Origin: Paraburkholderia aromaticivorans
GTDB taxonomy: Bacteria > Pseudomonadota > Gammaproteobacteria > Burkholderiales > Burkholderiaceae
Direction: 5' to 3'
DNA length: 64,000 bases
Assembly: GCF_012689525.1 (NCBI RefSeq)
Contig: NZ_CP051516.1
Coordinates: forward strand, 1,054,001 to 1,118,000
A program made the translations under genes and the position numbers. Below are positions 51,701 through 60,881 of the stretch, in pieces. A model generated the notes under the pieces. That model ran no database searches. It was given only the letters and a program-made list of their open reading frames with translations, and had not been told where the DNA came from. How positions within the stretch are numbered: the first letter of the stretch is position 1; every line of letters starts with the position of its first letter.

Positions 51701-53911
51701 ATCGCGCAGATTGCCGGCATTGCCGGTGGTAATGGGGTGCAGAACTCAATCCTGCAGAACAACGGGATGGGCGGGAGCAGCACGCTGAACAACCTGCTGT
51801 CGAACCCGTACGGCACGTACAACAACCTGTCGAACGGCTATAACACCGTGATGGGGTGGATTCAGGGATACGGTGGCGCATCCACCGCGCTCGGTGCGTC
51901 GGCGATCGCTGGTGCGAGCACGGGTGCGCTGTCGGGCGGCGGTGTCCTGCTAGGCGGGTTGGGTGGCGGGATCGGTGGGGACGTGGCAGCGAGCGCCGGC
52001 GGTTATGCGTCCGCGCTTGGGTCCAATGCCTATGGATTCACGGCGGGCGAGGCGGGCAGTGGTCTTGGCAGCACGCTCGGATCGTCTGCCGGGCTGATGT
52101 ATGGCGGCGCCGGCCTGCTGGGCGGTCTGGCTGGTGGTGCGCTGTTCGGTAACAAGGGGTATTCGAACCTTGGTGGATCGCTCGGCGCGATGGGCGGCCT
52201 GGCAATCGGGGCGTCGTCGGCGGTGGCCGGCACCGCAATCGGTGCGTCATTAGGCTCACTGGCGGGGCCGATCGGCGCCGTTGTCGGGATGGTATTGGGC
52301 TCGCTGGTCGGCTCTTTCATCGGTGGCGGGGAAACCCGCTATGGCGCCGACTATACGATCGACAGTAACGACAACATCACCAAGGTGCGCGGCCCGTCTG
52401 GAGGCGATCCGGCTGCGAGCGATGTTCAGGCCTCGATCAAGAACACGTACGACTCGATCAAGTCGCTCGCCTCGCAACTTGGCGGATCGATCGACGGGTT
52501 GGGGCAGTATTCCGCAACGTATGAAATCAGCCCGCAGAAAGGCAATTCGTTCGTGGCGGCCGGCTTCGGTGATCTGAACACCGACGTCAACCGTCAGGAT
52601 CTGAAAGGCGTCAAGGATTCGACGACGGTGCTGAACGACTTCAGTCTGCAATTGCAGCGCTCCGTTATCGACTCGTTGCAAAGGGCGAATCTGGACACGC
52701 CGTATGCCGCTGTACTGCAGGGCGTCGATGCATCGAAGCTGTCGGCCGATGACATCACCTCGTTGCTGAACGAGCTTAACTCGTTGAAGACGCTGTTCGA
52801 TTCCATCCAGAAGATGGGCGACGATTTCAACAATCTCAAGAACGCGTCCGTCGATGCACAAACAGCAGTGCTGAATCTGGCTGGTGGTGTGGACTCTTTC
52901 AACACGAGCGCAACGTACTTCTATCAGCATTTCACGTCAGCAGCCCAGCAGGCCGATGACGCGTCGAAGTCCGTGACGGACCAGTTGGCTGCGCTCGGCT
53001 ATAGCGGCATTCACACGCGGGATCAGTTCCGTGACCTTGTCGAGTCGCTGGACCTGTCGACGACTGCGGGACAGCAGGCCTATGTGTCGCTGCTTGCGCT
53101 GGCGCCTGCGTTTGACAATGTCGTCAGTTCATACGAGTCCGCGGTGGCCTCTGCGTACAGCACCCAGTCGCAGGCGCTGCAATCGTTCAAGGATCAGGTC
53201 GACCAGTTTCGCCAGTCGCTGACTACTGGCGATCTCTCGACCGCGTCGCCGGAGCAGCAATACGCAGAAACCCGCCAGCGCTTCGAGGATCTGTACGGCA
53301 AGGCGATCGGCGGGGACGCCACCGCGCAGGCCGGCCTCACCTCGGCAGCGCAGGATTTCCTCAATGCGTCGAAGGCGTACAACGCGAGCTCTGGCCAGTA
53401 TCAATCGGATCTCGCCGAAGTCATGCAGTCGATGGACTACGCCAGCTCTTCGGCGGATGCCCAGCTTGATCAGTTGAAAGAGATGGTGAAGGGCATCGTC
53501 GACGTGAACACTTCGGTGCAGACCGTGGCCGAAGCGATCGCGAGTCTGCAGGCATGGACGTCTGTCAACGGCTCGCATGCGTCGGGTCTGTACCGTGTGC
53601 CGTTCGACGGCTATATCGCCGAACTGCATGCGGGCGAACGGGTGCTCACCGCAAATGAAGCCCGGTCGCTCGATGCGCGATTGCCTGCAATGGAGACGGT
53701 CGATTTCACGCGATACCAATCGAGCGCCAACGATCCGCTGCTGCAGGAGTTGAAGGCATTGCGAGAGCAGAACGCGAAGCAGGCGGAGGCGATCGCAAAG
53801 CTACTTGCTGCCCAGCTCCAGCAGGCCGATGCCATCGCACGTGACGGGTCAGAGAAGATGGACCAGCAGACTGCGGTGCTGCAACAACAAAGGAGGCCAG
53901 GGCAAACATGA
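48791..53911 (+). CDS. Tape measure protein
   Basis: 1706 residues from ATG 48791 (MGASAGAINVTL); a 48758 start lacks a ribosome site. Long helical, Ala/Gln-rich coiled-coil sequence dominates. A hydrophobic segment near residue 360 (GLAVAAIAAPILVAGAAMY) and a Gly-rich region at about 1000-1170 with membrane-like stretches may enter the host membrane. The C-terminus has GLYRVPFDGYIAELHAGERVLTANEA, a common end of such proteins. Length predicts a long tail. Palindrome copy at 51426. Confidence 0.93.
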   Translation: MGASAGAINVTLTLDSTQYLAELTESQNRTATTAAQIGAALSAGSFGAKDLAAAMQAATASGAGLASSTSLLADAEAQAATRIKDMVARSLEAQQAMVQLSAASQSAASSTSTMGASADQVRANVSAQTQSMIDAQRATVAMNDEMQALRSTLAQGGASFATIGDQYARLDRAMATGKLSMQEYDAALAAIGKDEDSRSKSVAALTAKYDPLGAATRKLEGDQALLEDAFRSGTVSAADYERALNGIKADQASIGLRQLAQQEAQLEASFRSGALASADYKRAMADIATGRQALTSVATGAQAAGAAVEGFGLKTAGARREVIVLAHEAATGSWSNFGGSLMVLAERMDLMEVATSGAGLAVAAIAAPILVAGAAMYKVSEQNAAMNEALVMTGDYAGVTTEELRGMAQAATAGGATFDTAAQAVTALAATGRLTGQEIADLGRTTADAATYTSISVKQMVDDFTKLAEDPAKASVALNDQYHYLTASTYDQIAALEKQGDATGAAQIAVEAFSKAMDERTGEIARNEGIILAGWRDIKSMINGAIEAVGSFGATAGPAEVVARMLANKQARNPLGTWDADDEADLQKAIAANDAAVKAAREKASQDAQQQQLIDAKRWYATWNDQFATPAEKRVKAVNDYLDKTAALNLSPEQQLADEQKINDKDKDKTGRKNGTGLVDRAELTGEVQAVKDALAQELSAVESARKVLDAQYKGGALSITDYYTLDRNLLAQAATDHIDAANREAALIAQGMNNRNLSAAQRAQLANQERKALADGGKAVEDFFQKVAQSAAQEDEVWDKYGKSQLDAMQKQIDSANQQGQSLRDQIDTFGMTKSAIDDLRASRADDTVAALEQGRAIALLQGNLADTKSWDEAIAKAKSLSTALHGVASDQATLDDLAQAKKQQDDLVKSWQSTIDGIGTDFHNGFLQMLTDGKNGWSSFTKSLKNTFETTVVDELYKSFAKPFVVSVIAQIAGIAGGNGVQNSILQNNGMGGSSTLNNLLSNPYGTYNNLSNGYNTVMGWIQGYGGASTALGASAIAGASTGALSGGGVLLGGLGGGIGGDVAASAGGYASALGSNAYGFTAGEAGSGLGSTLGSSAGLMYGGAGLLGGLAGGALFGNKGYSNLGGSLGAMGGLAIGASSAVAGTAIGASLGSLAGPIGAVVGMVLGSLVGSFIGGGETRYGADYTIDSNDNITKVRGPSGGDPAASDVQASIKNTYDSIKSLASQLGGSIDGLGQYSATYEISPQKGNSFVAAGFGDLNTDVNRQDLKGVKDSTTVLNDFSLQLQRSVIDSLQRANLDTPYAAVLQGVDASKLSADDITSLLNELNSLKTLFDSIQKMGDDFNNLKNASVDAQTAVLNLAGGVDSFNTSATYFYQHFTSAAQQADDASKSVTDQLAALGYSGIHTRDQFRDLVESLDLSTTAGQQAYVSLLALAPAFDNVVSSYESAVASAYSTQSQALQSFKDQVDQFRQSLTTGDLSTASPEQQYAETRQRFEDLYGKAIGGDATAQAGLTSAAQDFLNASKAYNASSGQYQSDLAEVMQSMDYASSSADAQLDQLKEMVKGIVDVNTSVQTVAEAIASLQAWTSVNGSHASGLYRVPFDGYIAELHAGERVLTANEARSLDARLPAMETVDFTRYQSSANDPLLQELKALREQNAKQAEAIAKLLAAQLQQADAIARDGSEKMDQQTAVLQQQRRPGQT

Positions 53912-55386
53912 TCATCGCGCTCGAAGCCGATGCGTTTCACTTGCCGACCGGGCAGGTGCATACGCGTTATTTCTCGGAGGCCGGTTTCATGACGCGGCCT
54001 GACGATACGCCACCGAATGTCTATTTCGAGCCTGTCATCAAGACGCCTCCCACGCTCGACCGGCTGCTGTTCGACGGGGCTGCAACGTTCGGTGCGACCC
54101 GTGTAACCATTGGCAATGTATTGCTGGTGAACCAGGATGGCCATCTTGACGATCTGGCCACCGACTACGCGTTCTCTGGACGGCGCTTCGTCGTCCGCAT
54201 GGGCGCACTCGATGTGCCTTACACGCAATGGGCAGTGGTGATGACCGGCACGCTCTCGGACATTTCGGTACAGGACACCGGGCTATCGGTCGTGATCGAG
54301 GATAGGCTCGCGGATTTGACGATCGCCAATCGTCCCAAATACCTTGGCAACAACGTGCTGCCAGCCGGTATCGAGGGCACGAAGGATGATTTAAAGGATC
54401 AGTTCAAGCCGCGTGTCTATGGGTTGGTGCTGAACGTCTCTCCAAAGTGCGTGAACACGTCGAAGCTGATCTATCAGGTCAGCGACGCGGCGTGTGTCGT
54501 GACCGCAGTGCATGACAACGGCGTCGCGCTCGCCCGGGGCGCGGACTATGCCAGTACGGACGACATGCAGGCAACGGCGCCAACGCCTGGGCAATTCCGA
54601 TGCGCGAACGGCATATTCCGGCTCGGCAGCGCGCCTGCTGGCACGGTGACATGCGACGCGCAGAGCGCGCAAACCAGTGCTGCGGACCTGCTTGTCGCGA
54701 TTGCGCGCGACGCAGGTGTGCCAGATGCGGACATAGTGATGACGGATGCCGCAGCGCTTGATGCTTTAAACGGGGCAGTGACCGGGACGTGGGCCGATGC
54801 GGATGCGACGCCGCAAACACTGATGGACACGATCGCGGGTTCGATCGGCGCGTGGTACGGATTTGATCGGTTAAGCCGCCTGCGAATGGGGCGGCTCGAC
54901 GCGCCAGCGGGCACATTCGTGGTCACTTGGGGCCAAGAAACACAAATGGCATTGACCGTACGAGCGGCGGGCGTGCCGGCATGGAGCGTCGCAGTGAACT
55001 ATGCGCGCAACTACACCACGCAGACGGACGTCGCTGCGGCGGCAGCTCGCACGGTAGCGTGGCTTGCGCAGGAATATCGGACGTCGACCGGCGAGAACCC
55101 GGCGATCAAGGTGCCTTGGCCACACGCCGACGAACTGAGCTTCGATACAGGGCTCGCTAATGAACTGGACGCCGTTGCGGAATCGCAGCGGCGTCTTGCT
55201 TTGTACGGCGTACGGCGTCTAACGCTCGATGTCGACGTGCCTGTGACTGAGCTTGGCGAAGTGGACCTGGGCGACGTCGTGGCGCTCGACACGCCGCGCT
55301 TCGGGCTGAGAGGTCGGCTCTTTCGCGTGATCGGCATTAATACTGGTTTCACACACGGGCGTGCGGCGCTCGTGCTGTGGGGCTGA
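53908..55386 (+). CDS. Phage tail tip/baseplate-type protein
   Basis: 492 residues; ATG overlaps the tape-measure stop. Beta-rich, with SDISVQDTGLSVVIEDRLADLTIANRPKYLG and DVDVPVTELGEVDLGDVVALDTPRFGLRGRLFRVIGI, reminiscent of distal-tail and hub domains. Assigned by order after the tape measure. No enzyme motif. Confidence 0.7.
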   Translation: MIIALEADAFHLPTGQVHTRYFSEAGFMTRPDDTPPNVYFEPVIKTPPTLDRLLFDGAATFGATRVTIGNVLLVNQDGHLDDLATDYAFSGRRFVVRMGALDVPYTQWAVVMTGTLSDISVQDTGLSVVIEDRLADLTIANRPKYLGNNVLPAGIEGTKDDLKDQFKPRVYGLVLNVSPKCVNTSKLIYQVSDAACVVTAVHDNGVALARGADYASTDDMQATAPTPGQFRCANGIFRLGSAPAGTVTCDAQSAQTSAADLLVAIARDAGVPDADIVMTDAAALDALNGAVTGTWADADATPQTLMDTIAGSIGAWYGFDRLSRLRMGRLDAPAGTFVVTWGQETQMALTVRAAGVPAWSVAVNYARNYTTQTDVAAAAARTVAWLAQEYRTSTGENPAIKVPWPHADELSFDTGLANELDAVAESQRRLALYGVRRLTLDVDVPVTELGEVDLGDVVALDTPRFGLRGRLFRVIGINTGFTHGRAALVLWG

Positions 55387-55410
55387 TGAACGGTAACAAG
55401 GGACAAGCGC

Positions 55411-56289
55411 ATGGCAAAACTCATGCTGGGGTTTCCGAACCAGACGGACGCCGGGGTTCTTTCGGGTGGTGCGTGGCAAGTGTCATTGACGAACTTGCAA
55501 GACCCGCGCCTGTCACGTGTAGCGCGCAGCGCGACAGCGGCAATGGCTGATACGCAATTCGACGTGGATCTTAAGGTCTCGCGCAAGGTGTCGATGTTCG
55601 CGATGGTCCGCCACAACCTGACGCTCAACGGACGCTATCGGATCCGCGTGTCGCGCGATCCTGACTTCGGAACCTCTGTTTTTGACTCGACACTCAGCTC
55701 ACCGCTTTATGGCTCCGTGTGGCGGCAGGCATGGCCACGGCTCTACAGCCCGTCGATGCTCGACTGGGAAGACCCGAACTGGTGGGACGGGCGGCTGCCT
55801 GAGGATCAGCGCAAGAGCTATCCCGCGCTGATCCTTTGTGTGATAAGGACGCCCGTTTTCGGTCGCTACGTGCGATTCGAATTCTCCGACGAGGGCAATC
55901 CGGACGGTTATCTCGAATTCGGTCGCGTGTTCGTGTCGCAGGCATGGTCGCCGACGAATAACGCGAGCTATAACCCCCAGCTCGGCTGGGAGTTCGATAC
56001 CACGGTGGACAGAGCAATGGACGGGACGCCGTATTTTGAGCGCCGCAACGGCCGGCGCGTGCAGAAATTCTCACTCGACTGGCTCTCGGACGACGAAGCG
56101 TATGGCCGGGTGTTCGAGACACAACGGGCAGCAGGCATTGACCAGGAACTGCTGTTTGTGTGGGACAGCGACGACGCGATCAACCTGCTGCGCCACTCGT
56201 TTCTCGCCCGCATGCGGCAGATCAATCCGCTTCAGCTTTCGTTCCTCAACAACCATACCAACGCCTTTGAGCTCGAGGAAATTCGATGA
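55411..56289 (+). CDS. Phage tail structural protein
   Basis: 292 residues; its stop overlaps the tailspike start as ATGA. Rich in aromatic residues with RYRIRVSRDPDFGTSVFDS and FGRYVRFEFSDEGNPDGYLEFGRVFVS, a jelly-roll or carbohydrate-binding look. Possibly links the tip to the spike. Not matched to a named family. Confidence 0.65.
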   Translation: MAKLMLGFPNQTDAGVLSGGAWQVSLTNLQDPRLSRVARSATAAMADTQFDVDLKVSRKVSMFAMVRHNLTLNGRYRIRVSRDPDFGTSVFDSTLSSPLYGSVWRQAWPRLYSPSMLDWEDPNWWDGRLPEDQRKSYPALILCVIRTPVFGRYVRFEFSDEGNPDGYLEFGRVFVSQAWSPTNNASYNPQLGWEFDTTVDRAMDGTPYFERRNGRRVQKFSLDWLSDDEAYGRVFETQRAAGIDQELLFVWDSDDAINLLRHSFLARMRQINPLQLSFLNNHTNAFELEEIR

Positions 56290-58184
56290 GCAAAGTAACT
56301 TTCCCCCTGACCGGACACCAGTACTCTGACGACGGCAGTACTGATCGTGACATGCTCGATGGCGGGCATACAGAGTATCTGTTGCCGATGCTGCAGGAAA
56401 CGGTTGATACCGCTCAGTCAGCGGTCGATGCGAGGGCGTCGGCGTTGGAGTCAGCAAGCCAGGCCAGTGATCATGCGCAGGCGACGGCTCAGGACGCAGT
56501 GGTCGTAGCGCAAGATCGTCAGGCCGCTGAAGCCGCAGCTGCGGCGGCTCATGCTGATGCGGCGACTGTCAACATTCCGCTGCTGACCGGCAACGCGGGT
56601 CGCATGCTGGGTGTGGCTGAGGACGGGGCATCCATGGTATGGGCCGACATGAGTCCGTACACCCAGGACGCGGATCTGGCCGACCCTGACAAAGGCGTCA
56701 AGATGGTCGCGCACGCCGTGGACGATCGAGACCTGGCTGACCCAGAAAAGGGCGTGTCCCTGGTTTCGCACGCTGTGGACGATCGAGTGCTTGTCGCGCA
56801 GGCTGGGGCATCGCTCGTCGGCCATAAAGGCCTGGCGGCCGGATCGATTGTACGGACCGTGGCCGACGAGTTGAACGACGGATTCGCCAACCCGAAGCGC
56901 TTTGGCGCCAAGGGTAATGGCAGCGCCGATGACAGTGTGGCAATCCAGACCGCGATCGATGTATTGGCGGCAGCTGGTGGCGGGGTGATCCGCTTTCCGA
57001 ATGGCAACTATTTCTGCAATGTCGTACTCAAGGACGGCGTGCATATCGTCACCGGCGCGGAGCATTTCGGTTACCTGGCTCAGGTAGGTGGCCCGATTGC
57101 CGGCGTCACCCTGTCGCAGGCGGCGCCTGGCTTCGTGGTCGACACACCGACGACGCTAAAGCGGGGCGTGCTGAGCGTAAAGGGCATCAACTTCCAGGGT
57201 CTGGGTGCTGCCTATGCCGGTGGGGGTGTGCGCTTTCAGGGAACCAGGTGGGGAGCGATCAAGTGCTGCATGGCCAACGGGTTTGCCGATCAGGCGTTCC
57301 TGCACTCGAGCGGTTTCGGTGTCGTGTTTGAGGATCTGCTGGCGGTGAACTGCCTGCTGAATACAACGCGTACCGGTGTCAATGGTGTGCTGGAGACCCA
57401 TGGCACGGATGACTTCCTGCACCGCTGCGAGATCGCCGGCCAGTCACCGGCTGGAGTGACCGATGCGAACATGTATCGTGCTGCAGTGGCCGTCTTCGGG
57501 GCGAACAACTTCCTGTCCATGGTGATCGGGGAACAGGGTGACCGGGGCATCTACATCGGACCGCAGTCCGGTGAGGGGCACCGCATGTCGCTCTGCCGCG
57601 CGGATAGCAACGGTGGGACGGGTTTCTGGATCGACGGCAACATCATCGCGTCCGTATGCTCGGCATATAACAACAGCCTCGCGGGATCGGGTCTGTATTC
57701 CGGCTTTTATGCTAGTGCGACATCGTCCGGTTGCAAATTCTCTGCGTGCCGCTCGGATGGACACGACGCCACGATTCAGCAGAAGTACGGCTACGAGGAT
57801 TACGTCAATAACTCTACTGCAAACGTGCGTAATAGCTACGTCGATTGCGGTGGGTTCTACAACGCCTTAGGCCTGTACCTAACGCAGGGCTTCCTTGGTT
57901 CCGGTGTCATTGCCGCCCCGCTGGCTATCCGCCCCGCTGACGGCACGACCCCAATCGATGTAACCGGAACGAGCCTCGTGGTGCTCTCGGGTTACACCAC
58001 GGCGACGAACGTGACGAATTTCACGGGTGGCGCCGAGGGCGAAACGATCCGCGTGCTCGGCGATGCACAGGTCACGATCGTGAACGGCTCCGGCATCATC
58101 ACGCCATCCGGTGCCAATGTCGTGTTGTCTGACAAGACGATGTACAGCTTCACCCAGTACAACGGCGCGTGGTACATGGGATAG
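56286..58184 (+). CDS. Tailspike with pectate-lyase-type beta-helix
   Basis: 632 residues. A short N-terminal virion-binding region and coiled coil (about 35-90) precede two repeats of a 19-residue unit (DLADPDKGVKMVAHAVDDR, then DLADPEKGVSLVSHAVDDR). From about 200 the receptor-binding beta-helix begins: NPKRFGAKGNGSADDSVAIQTAIDVLAAAGGGVIRFPNGNYF. Likely binds or cuts host surface polysaccharide. The dispersed palindrome lies at the extreme 5' end (SKVTFP). Confidence 0.86.
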   Translation: MSKVTFPLTGHQYSDDGSTDRDMLDGGHTEYLLPMLQETVDTAQSAVDARASALESASQASDHAQATAQDAVVVAQDRQAAEAAAAAAHADAATVNIPLLTGNAGRMLGVAEDGASMVWADMSPYTQDADLADPDKGVKMVAHAVDDRDLADPEKGVSLVSHAVDDRVLVAQAGASLVGHKGLAAGSIVRTVADELNDGFANPKRFGAKGNGSADDSVAIQTAIDVLAAAGGGVIRFPNGNYFCNVVLKDGVHIVTGAEHFGYLAQVGGPIAGVTLSQAAPGFVVDTPTTLKRGVLSVKGINFQGLGAAYAGGGVRFQGTRWGAIKCCMANGFADQAFLHSSGFGVVFEDLLAVNCLLNTTRTGVNGVLETHGTDDFLHRCEIAGQSPAGVTDANMYRAAVAVFGANNFLSMVIGEQGDRGIYIGPQSGEGHRMSLCRADSNGGTGFWIDGNIIASVCSAYNNSLAGSGLYSGFYASATSSGCKFSACRSDGHDATIQQKYGYEDYVNNSTANVRNSYVDCGGFYNALGLYLTQGFLGSGVIAAPLAIRPADGTTPIDVTGTSLVVLSGYTTATNVTNFTGGAEGETIRVLGDAQVTIVNGSGIITPSGANVVLSDKTMYSFTQYNGAWYMG

Positions 58185-58193
58185 GGGGAAGTA

Positions 58194-58439
58194 ATGCGTT
58201 CAATCGAAGCGGCAATCATGAAAGCCATTCCGCAAGACAAATGTCTTCACGTCATTCTGGGGGTGCTTATCTTCGCCATCGCGCACTTCGTCACTTGGCA
58301 AGTAGGTATTGCCCTCGTGGTGGTGGGTGGAATTCTCAAGGAGGTGATAGATCATTTCACCGGCGGGGATGTATCCGTCTGGGATGTCGTTGCGACGCTG
58401 ACAGGAGGATTGATCGGGCTCGCCTGTTTCGCCAGATAG
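58194..58439 (+). CDS. Small phage membrane protein
   Basis: 81 residues with two or three hydrophobic helices (CLHVILGVLIFAIAHFV, VGIALVVVGGIL, VVATLTGGLIGLACFA). The KCLHVILG...KEVIDHF...DVVATLTGG pattern is seen in small VanZ-like phage proteins. Possible lysis role by place, but unproven. Confidence 0.65.
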   Translation: MRSIEAAIMKAIPQDKCLHVILGVLIFAIAHFVTWQVGIALVVVGGILKEVIDHFTGGDVSVWDVVATLTGGLIGLACFAR

Positions 58440-58464
58440 TCCGCTGACAAAGTAGATGTTCAAG

Positions 58465-58486
58465 ACCACCTTCGGGTGGTTTTTTT
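58465..58486 (+). terminator. Terminator before the endolysin gene
   Basis: ACCACC-TTCG-GGTGGT followed by a T-run to 58486. The UUCG tetraloop makes it very stable. Ends the tail operon. Confidence 0.88.
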
Positions 58487-58537
58487 ATGGCCGTTCCGAT
58501 CTCGCATCGGCGCGGCCTTTTTCATTGGGGGCAGCGT

Positions 58538-59098
58538 TTGAACGAGAACCTTAAATATTCTGACCAGGGCATGTCGCTCACGGAGAACGCGGAGACGCTT
58601 GTCCTGTTCGCGTATCCGGATCCAGCGTCGCCGCTCGCAAAAGCCCTGCAGGCGCGGGGGCTGTGGCAGCGGGTGCTCGTTGGCGGAGCAATCCCTCTGG
58701 AGCTTGGATCGCTGAACGGTGCCCCGTGGACGGGCGGCTGGGGCCATACCGGCCCGGGCGTCAGGCCCGGCATGGTGATCACGCGCGTCATGGCCGTCGA
58801 CTGGTTACGGGCGGATGTGTGCGGCGCCGAAGCCGTGGTCAAACGCGACGTCAAAGTTGCTTTGACTCAGGAAGAGTACGACGCGCTCGTTGACCTCGTG
58901 TTCAACATCGGCAGCGGCAATTTCGACACGTCGACGCTTTTGCGCAAGCTCAATGCCAGTGATAAGGATGGCGCAATCGCCGAGTTCGCACGCTGGAACC
59001 AGGCGGGGGGCAAGGTGCTGGCGGGGTTGGTCAAGCGCCGTGAAGCAGAGCGCGTGCTGTTCCAGCTCGGCGCAAATCACGCGAGGGCTGCAGCATGA
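58538..59098 (+). CDS. Endolysin, GH24 lysozyme type
   Basis: TTG 58538 with GGGGGCAG upstream is the preferred start; ATG 58571 and ATG 58487 (inside the terminator tail) are alternatives. ENAETLVLFAYPDP and WTGGWGHTGPGV hold the Glu, Asp and Thr of GH24, with a ~35-residue insert between. Cuts peptidoglycan to release phage. No SAR or signal segment, so it needs a holin. Palindrome variant at 58852. Confidence 0.85.
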   Translation: MNENLKYSDQGMSLTENAETLVLFAYPDPASPLAKALQARGLWQRVLVGGAIPLELGSLNGAPWTGGWGHTGPGVRPGMVITRVMAVDWLRADVCGAEAVVKRDVKVALTQEEYDALVDLVFNIGSGNFDTSTLLRKLNASDKDGAIAEFARWNQAGGKVLAGLVKRREAERVLFQLGANHARAAA

Positions 59099-59499
59099 AA
59101 AACGATGCCTTTGCGAGACTCATCTATGCGTACCTGGCGGTCTATATCGCCGTGTCTGCCTTTACCGCACCCTGCTCGGCGACGTCGGTGATGCTCACGC
59201 GCGATGGCTTCTGGGGGTACGCGGTGACGGCGGGAACCGCTGCGCTTGCTGTTGTCGTGGCCGCCGATGTCGCGATCAATGACTGGTTGCCGGAACGATA
59301 CATCTTCCACTGGGCTCAGGCTTGCCGGCACTGGCTGTTTGCGATCGCGGCGGCCTGTTACGTGACGCCCCTGTTCGCGGCGAGTGCGTACTTCGTCAAC
59401 GCGGCACAGGTGTTTTTTTACGTGGGCATGGCGCTATTCGGGCTGGTGCTTGGTTATCGGGAAACGCAGGCAAAACGGGGGATAACGTGCGCCGATTGA
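59095..59499 (+). CDS. Phage membrane protein of the lysis cassette
   Basis: 134 residues, start overlapping the endolysin stop as ATGA. Four hydrophobic segments: LIYAYLAVYIAVSAF, GYAVTAGTAALAVVVAA, WLFAIAAACYVTPLFAASA and VFFYVGMALFGLVLGY. Could be a holin or antiholin; the next gene is also holin-like. Confidence 0.65.
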   Translation: MKNDAFARLIYAYLAVYIAVSAFTAPCSATSVMLTRDGFWGYAVTAGTAALAVVVAADVAINDWLPERYIFHWAQACRHWLFAIAAACYVTPLFAASAYFVNAAQVFFYVGMALFGLVLGYRETQAKRGITCAD

Positions 59500-59894
59500 T
59501 TCAATGGGGCTGGGGAGCGTGCGCGCTGCTATGGGCAGCAGCGGCGTACGCGATGGTGCGACAGACGGAGACCGTGCTAGCTGATGGCCTGGCAGGTATT
59601 CAGGGTGCGTCGCTGGTGCTGGCGATTCTGCTGGCGCTTATTGGCGGGACGGCGAGTACGTTTCAACGGTTCGCGTCAAGCGATCCGCCGGCGCGCTCGG
59701 CGGCGATCGAGATCGGCAGCGTGATTACCGCATCGGTCGTTGCCGGGCTGTCCGCTTTCTTTTTTTGCGAGTGGCGAGGGTGCCCAGCGCCGCTCACCGC
59801 GCTCGTCATTACGTTGGCGAGCTGGGGTGGAAAGCGCGTGCTGGATCAGGCGCTCGATGCGGGGCTTCGCCGTATTCAAGGAGAAAAACCATGA
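59487..59894 (+). CDS. Holin-like membrane protein
   Basis: 135 residues from GTG 59487 with GGGGGA upstream. Three hydrophobic helices (ALLWAAAAYAMV; GASLVLAILLALIGGTAS; IEIGSVITASVVAGLSAFFF) then a short cytosolic tail (GKRVLDQALDAGLRRIQGEKP). Similar to LydA-type holins. Overlaps both neighbours, as lysis genes often do. Confidence 0.7.
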   Translation: MRRLIQWGWGACALLWAAAAYAMVRQTETVLADGLAGIQGASLVLAILLALIGGTASTFQRFASSDPPARSAAIEIGSVITASVVAGLSAFFFCEWRGCPAPLTALVITLASWGGKRVLDQALDAGLRRIQGEKP

Positions 59895-60313
59895 CGGAAA
59901 TTACCGGTCGCATCGCGGCGGTGGTTGTCGGGCTGATCGCTGTCGTGCTGGCGATTGCGTGTGCTGTGCAGTTCTTGGAGTTGCGCAGCGCACACTCGGA
60001 CTTCGTGACGGCACAGCAGAAGGCACAGGCAGACGATCAGTCGATCGGCACACTTCGCTCGCAGCTCGCAACGTCACAAGCGGATCTGGCCGCCGCTGCG
60101 TCGGGCGTGCAGGCCTGCTCGGCCTCGGTCACGAATGCCGCCTCCGAAGCTTTCGCCGTTCGGGCGGCGGCCGCAGCGGCACAGGCAAAGGCGGCAACAC
60201 AGGCGCAGTCATATCAGCATCAGATCGACGCACTTTCTCAACGGCTTCAGGATCCATCCAACCACTCGGAGACATGCGATGCGGCATTCGATCGTTTGCG
60301 CGGCGCTTTGTAG
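59891..60313 (+). CDS. Rz-like i-spanin
   Basis: 140 residues, start overlapping the holin-like stop as ATGA. One N-terminal transmembrane helix (IAAVVVGLIAVVLAIACAVQF) and a long periplasmic coiled coil rich in Ala and Gln. Works with Rz1 to fuse inner and outer membranes in the last lysis step. Confidence 0.82.
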   Translation: MTEITGRIAAVVVGLIAVVLAIACAVQFLELRSAHSDFVTAQQKAQADDQSIGTLRSQLATSQADLAAAASGVQACSASVTNAASEAFAVRAAAAAAQAKAATQAQSYQHQIDALSQRLQDPSNHSETCDAAFDRLRGAL

Positions 60314-60590
60314 TGCGCTGCTAGTTGTTCCGGGTTGCGGCTCGACGCCGTCGGCGCCAATCTCGCCGGTTGTCCACACAGAGACCGTTGAGGCAAAAGT
60401 GCAGGTGCCAGTGTCGTGCATTGACTCCGTCCCGCCGGCACCGGCCTTCCTGTCGGATGCGGATTTGCTGGCAGCGCCCAACGGCTCGGCGGTCGACCGC
60501 ATCTGGCGGGACCACTTGCAGCGGCAGAAGCGAGAGGCGGAGTTGAGCGGGCTGCTTGCCGCCTGCGTATCGCACGCGACGGCACAGTAG
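60279..60590 (+). CDS. Rz1-like o-spanin lipoprotein, overlapping Rz
   Basis: 103 residues from ATG 60279, in another frame and overlapping Rz by 35 bases. The signal MRHSIVCAALCSALLVVPGCGS has a lipobox-like end and Cys near residue 20. Pro-rich CIDSVPPAPAFLSD follows. Partial overlap is a standard Rz/Rz1 arrangement. Confidence 0.82.
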   Translation: MRHSIVCAALCSALLVVPGCGSTPSAPISPVVHTETVEAKVQVPVSCIDSVPPAPAFLSDADLLAAPNGSAVDRIWRDHLQRQKREAELSGLLAACVSHATAQ

Positions 60591-60750
60591 AAAGCGGCCC
60601 ATCCTGGCACGGACGGGCCTAAACGTCAGGGGATCAGCCCGAACGAAGGGCGATTGTGAACGAACGCCTGCGCGTCGGCCAGCATGATTCCAACTGAGAT
60701 CAAGACTCTGAAAAAGTAACTTTTCGCGCACTACGGCGGAAAAGACAGAG

Positions 60751-60784
60751 CGACCGGGAGCATGTTGACGCATGCTCCCGGTCG
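60751..60784 (+). terminator. Strong hairpin ending the lysis operon
   Basis: CGACCGGGAGCATG and CATGCTCCCGGTCG form a perfect 14-bp stem with a TTGACG loop, then CCTTTCC. The T-run is poor, so it may be a weak terminator or a protein site. A palindrome copy (60712) lies upstream in the same 60591-60881 gap. Confidence 0.6.
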
Positions 60785-60881
60785 CCTTTCCACTGCGACA
60801 GCCAGTGAATTAGCCAAGGCCCTGACACCTACCGGTAGGCGGGCCGAATTCTAACCGAAAAAAGAAAAGGCAATTCCAAAT

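Noticed and set aside
53796..53808. CAAAGCTACTTGC as a fifteenth palindrome copy
   Set aside because: Three departures from the consensus and it falls in Lys-Leu codons; counted as chance.
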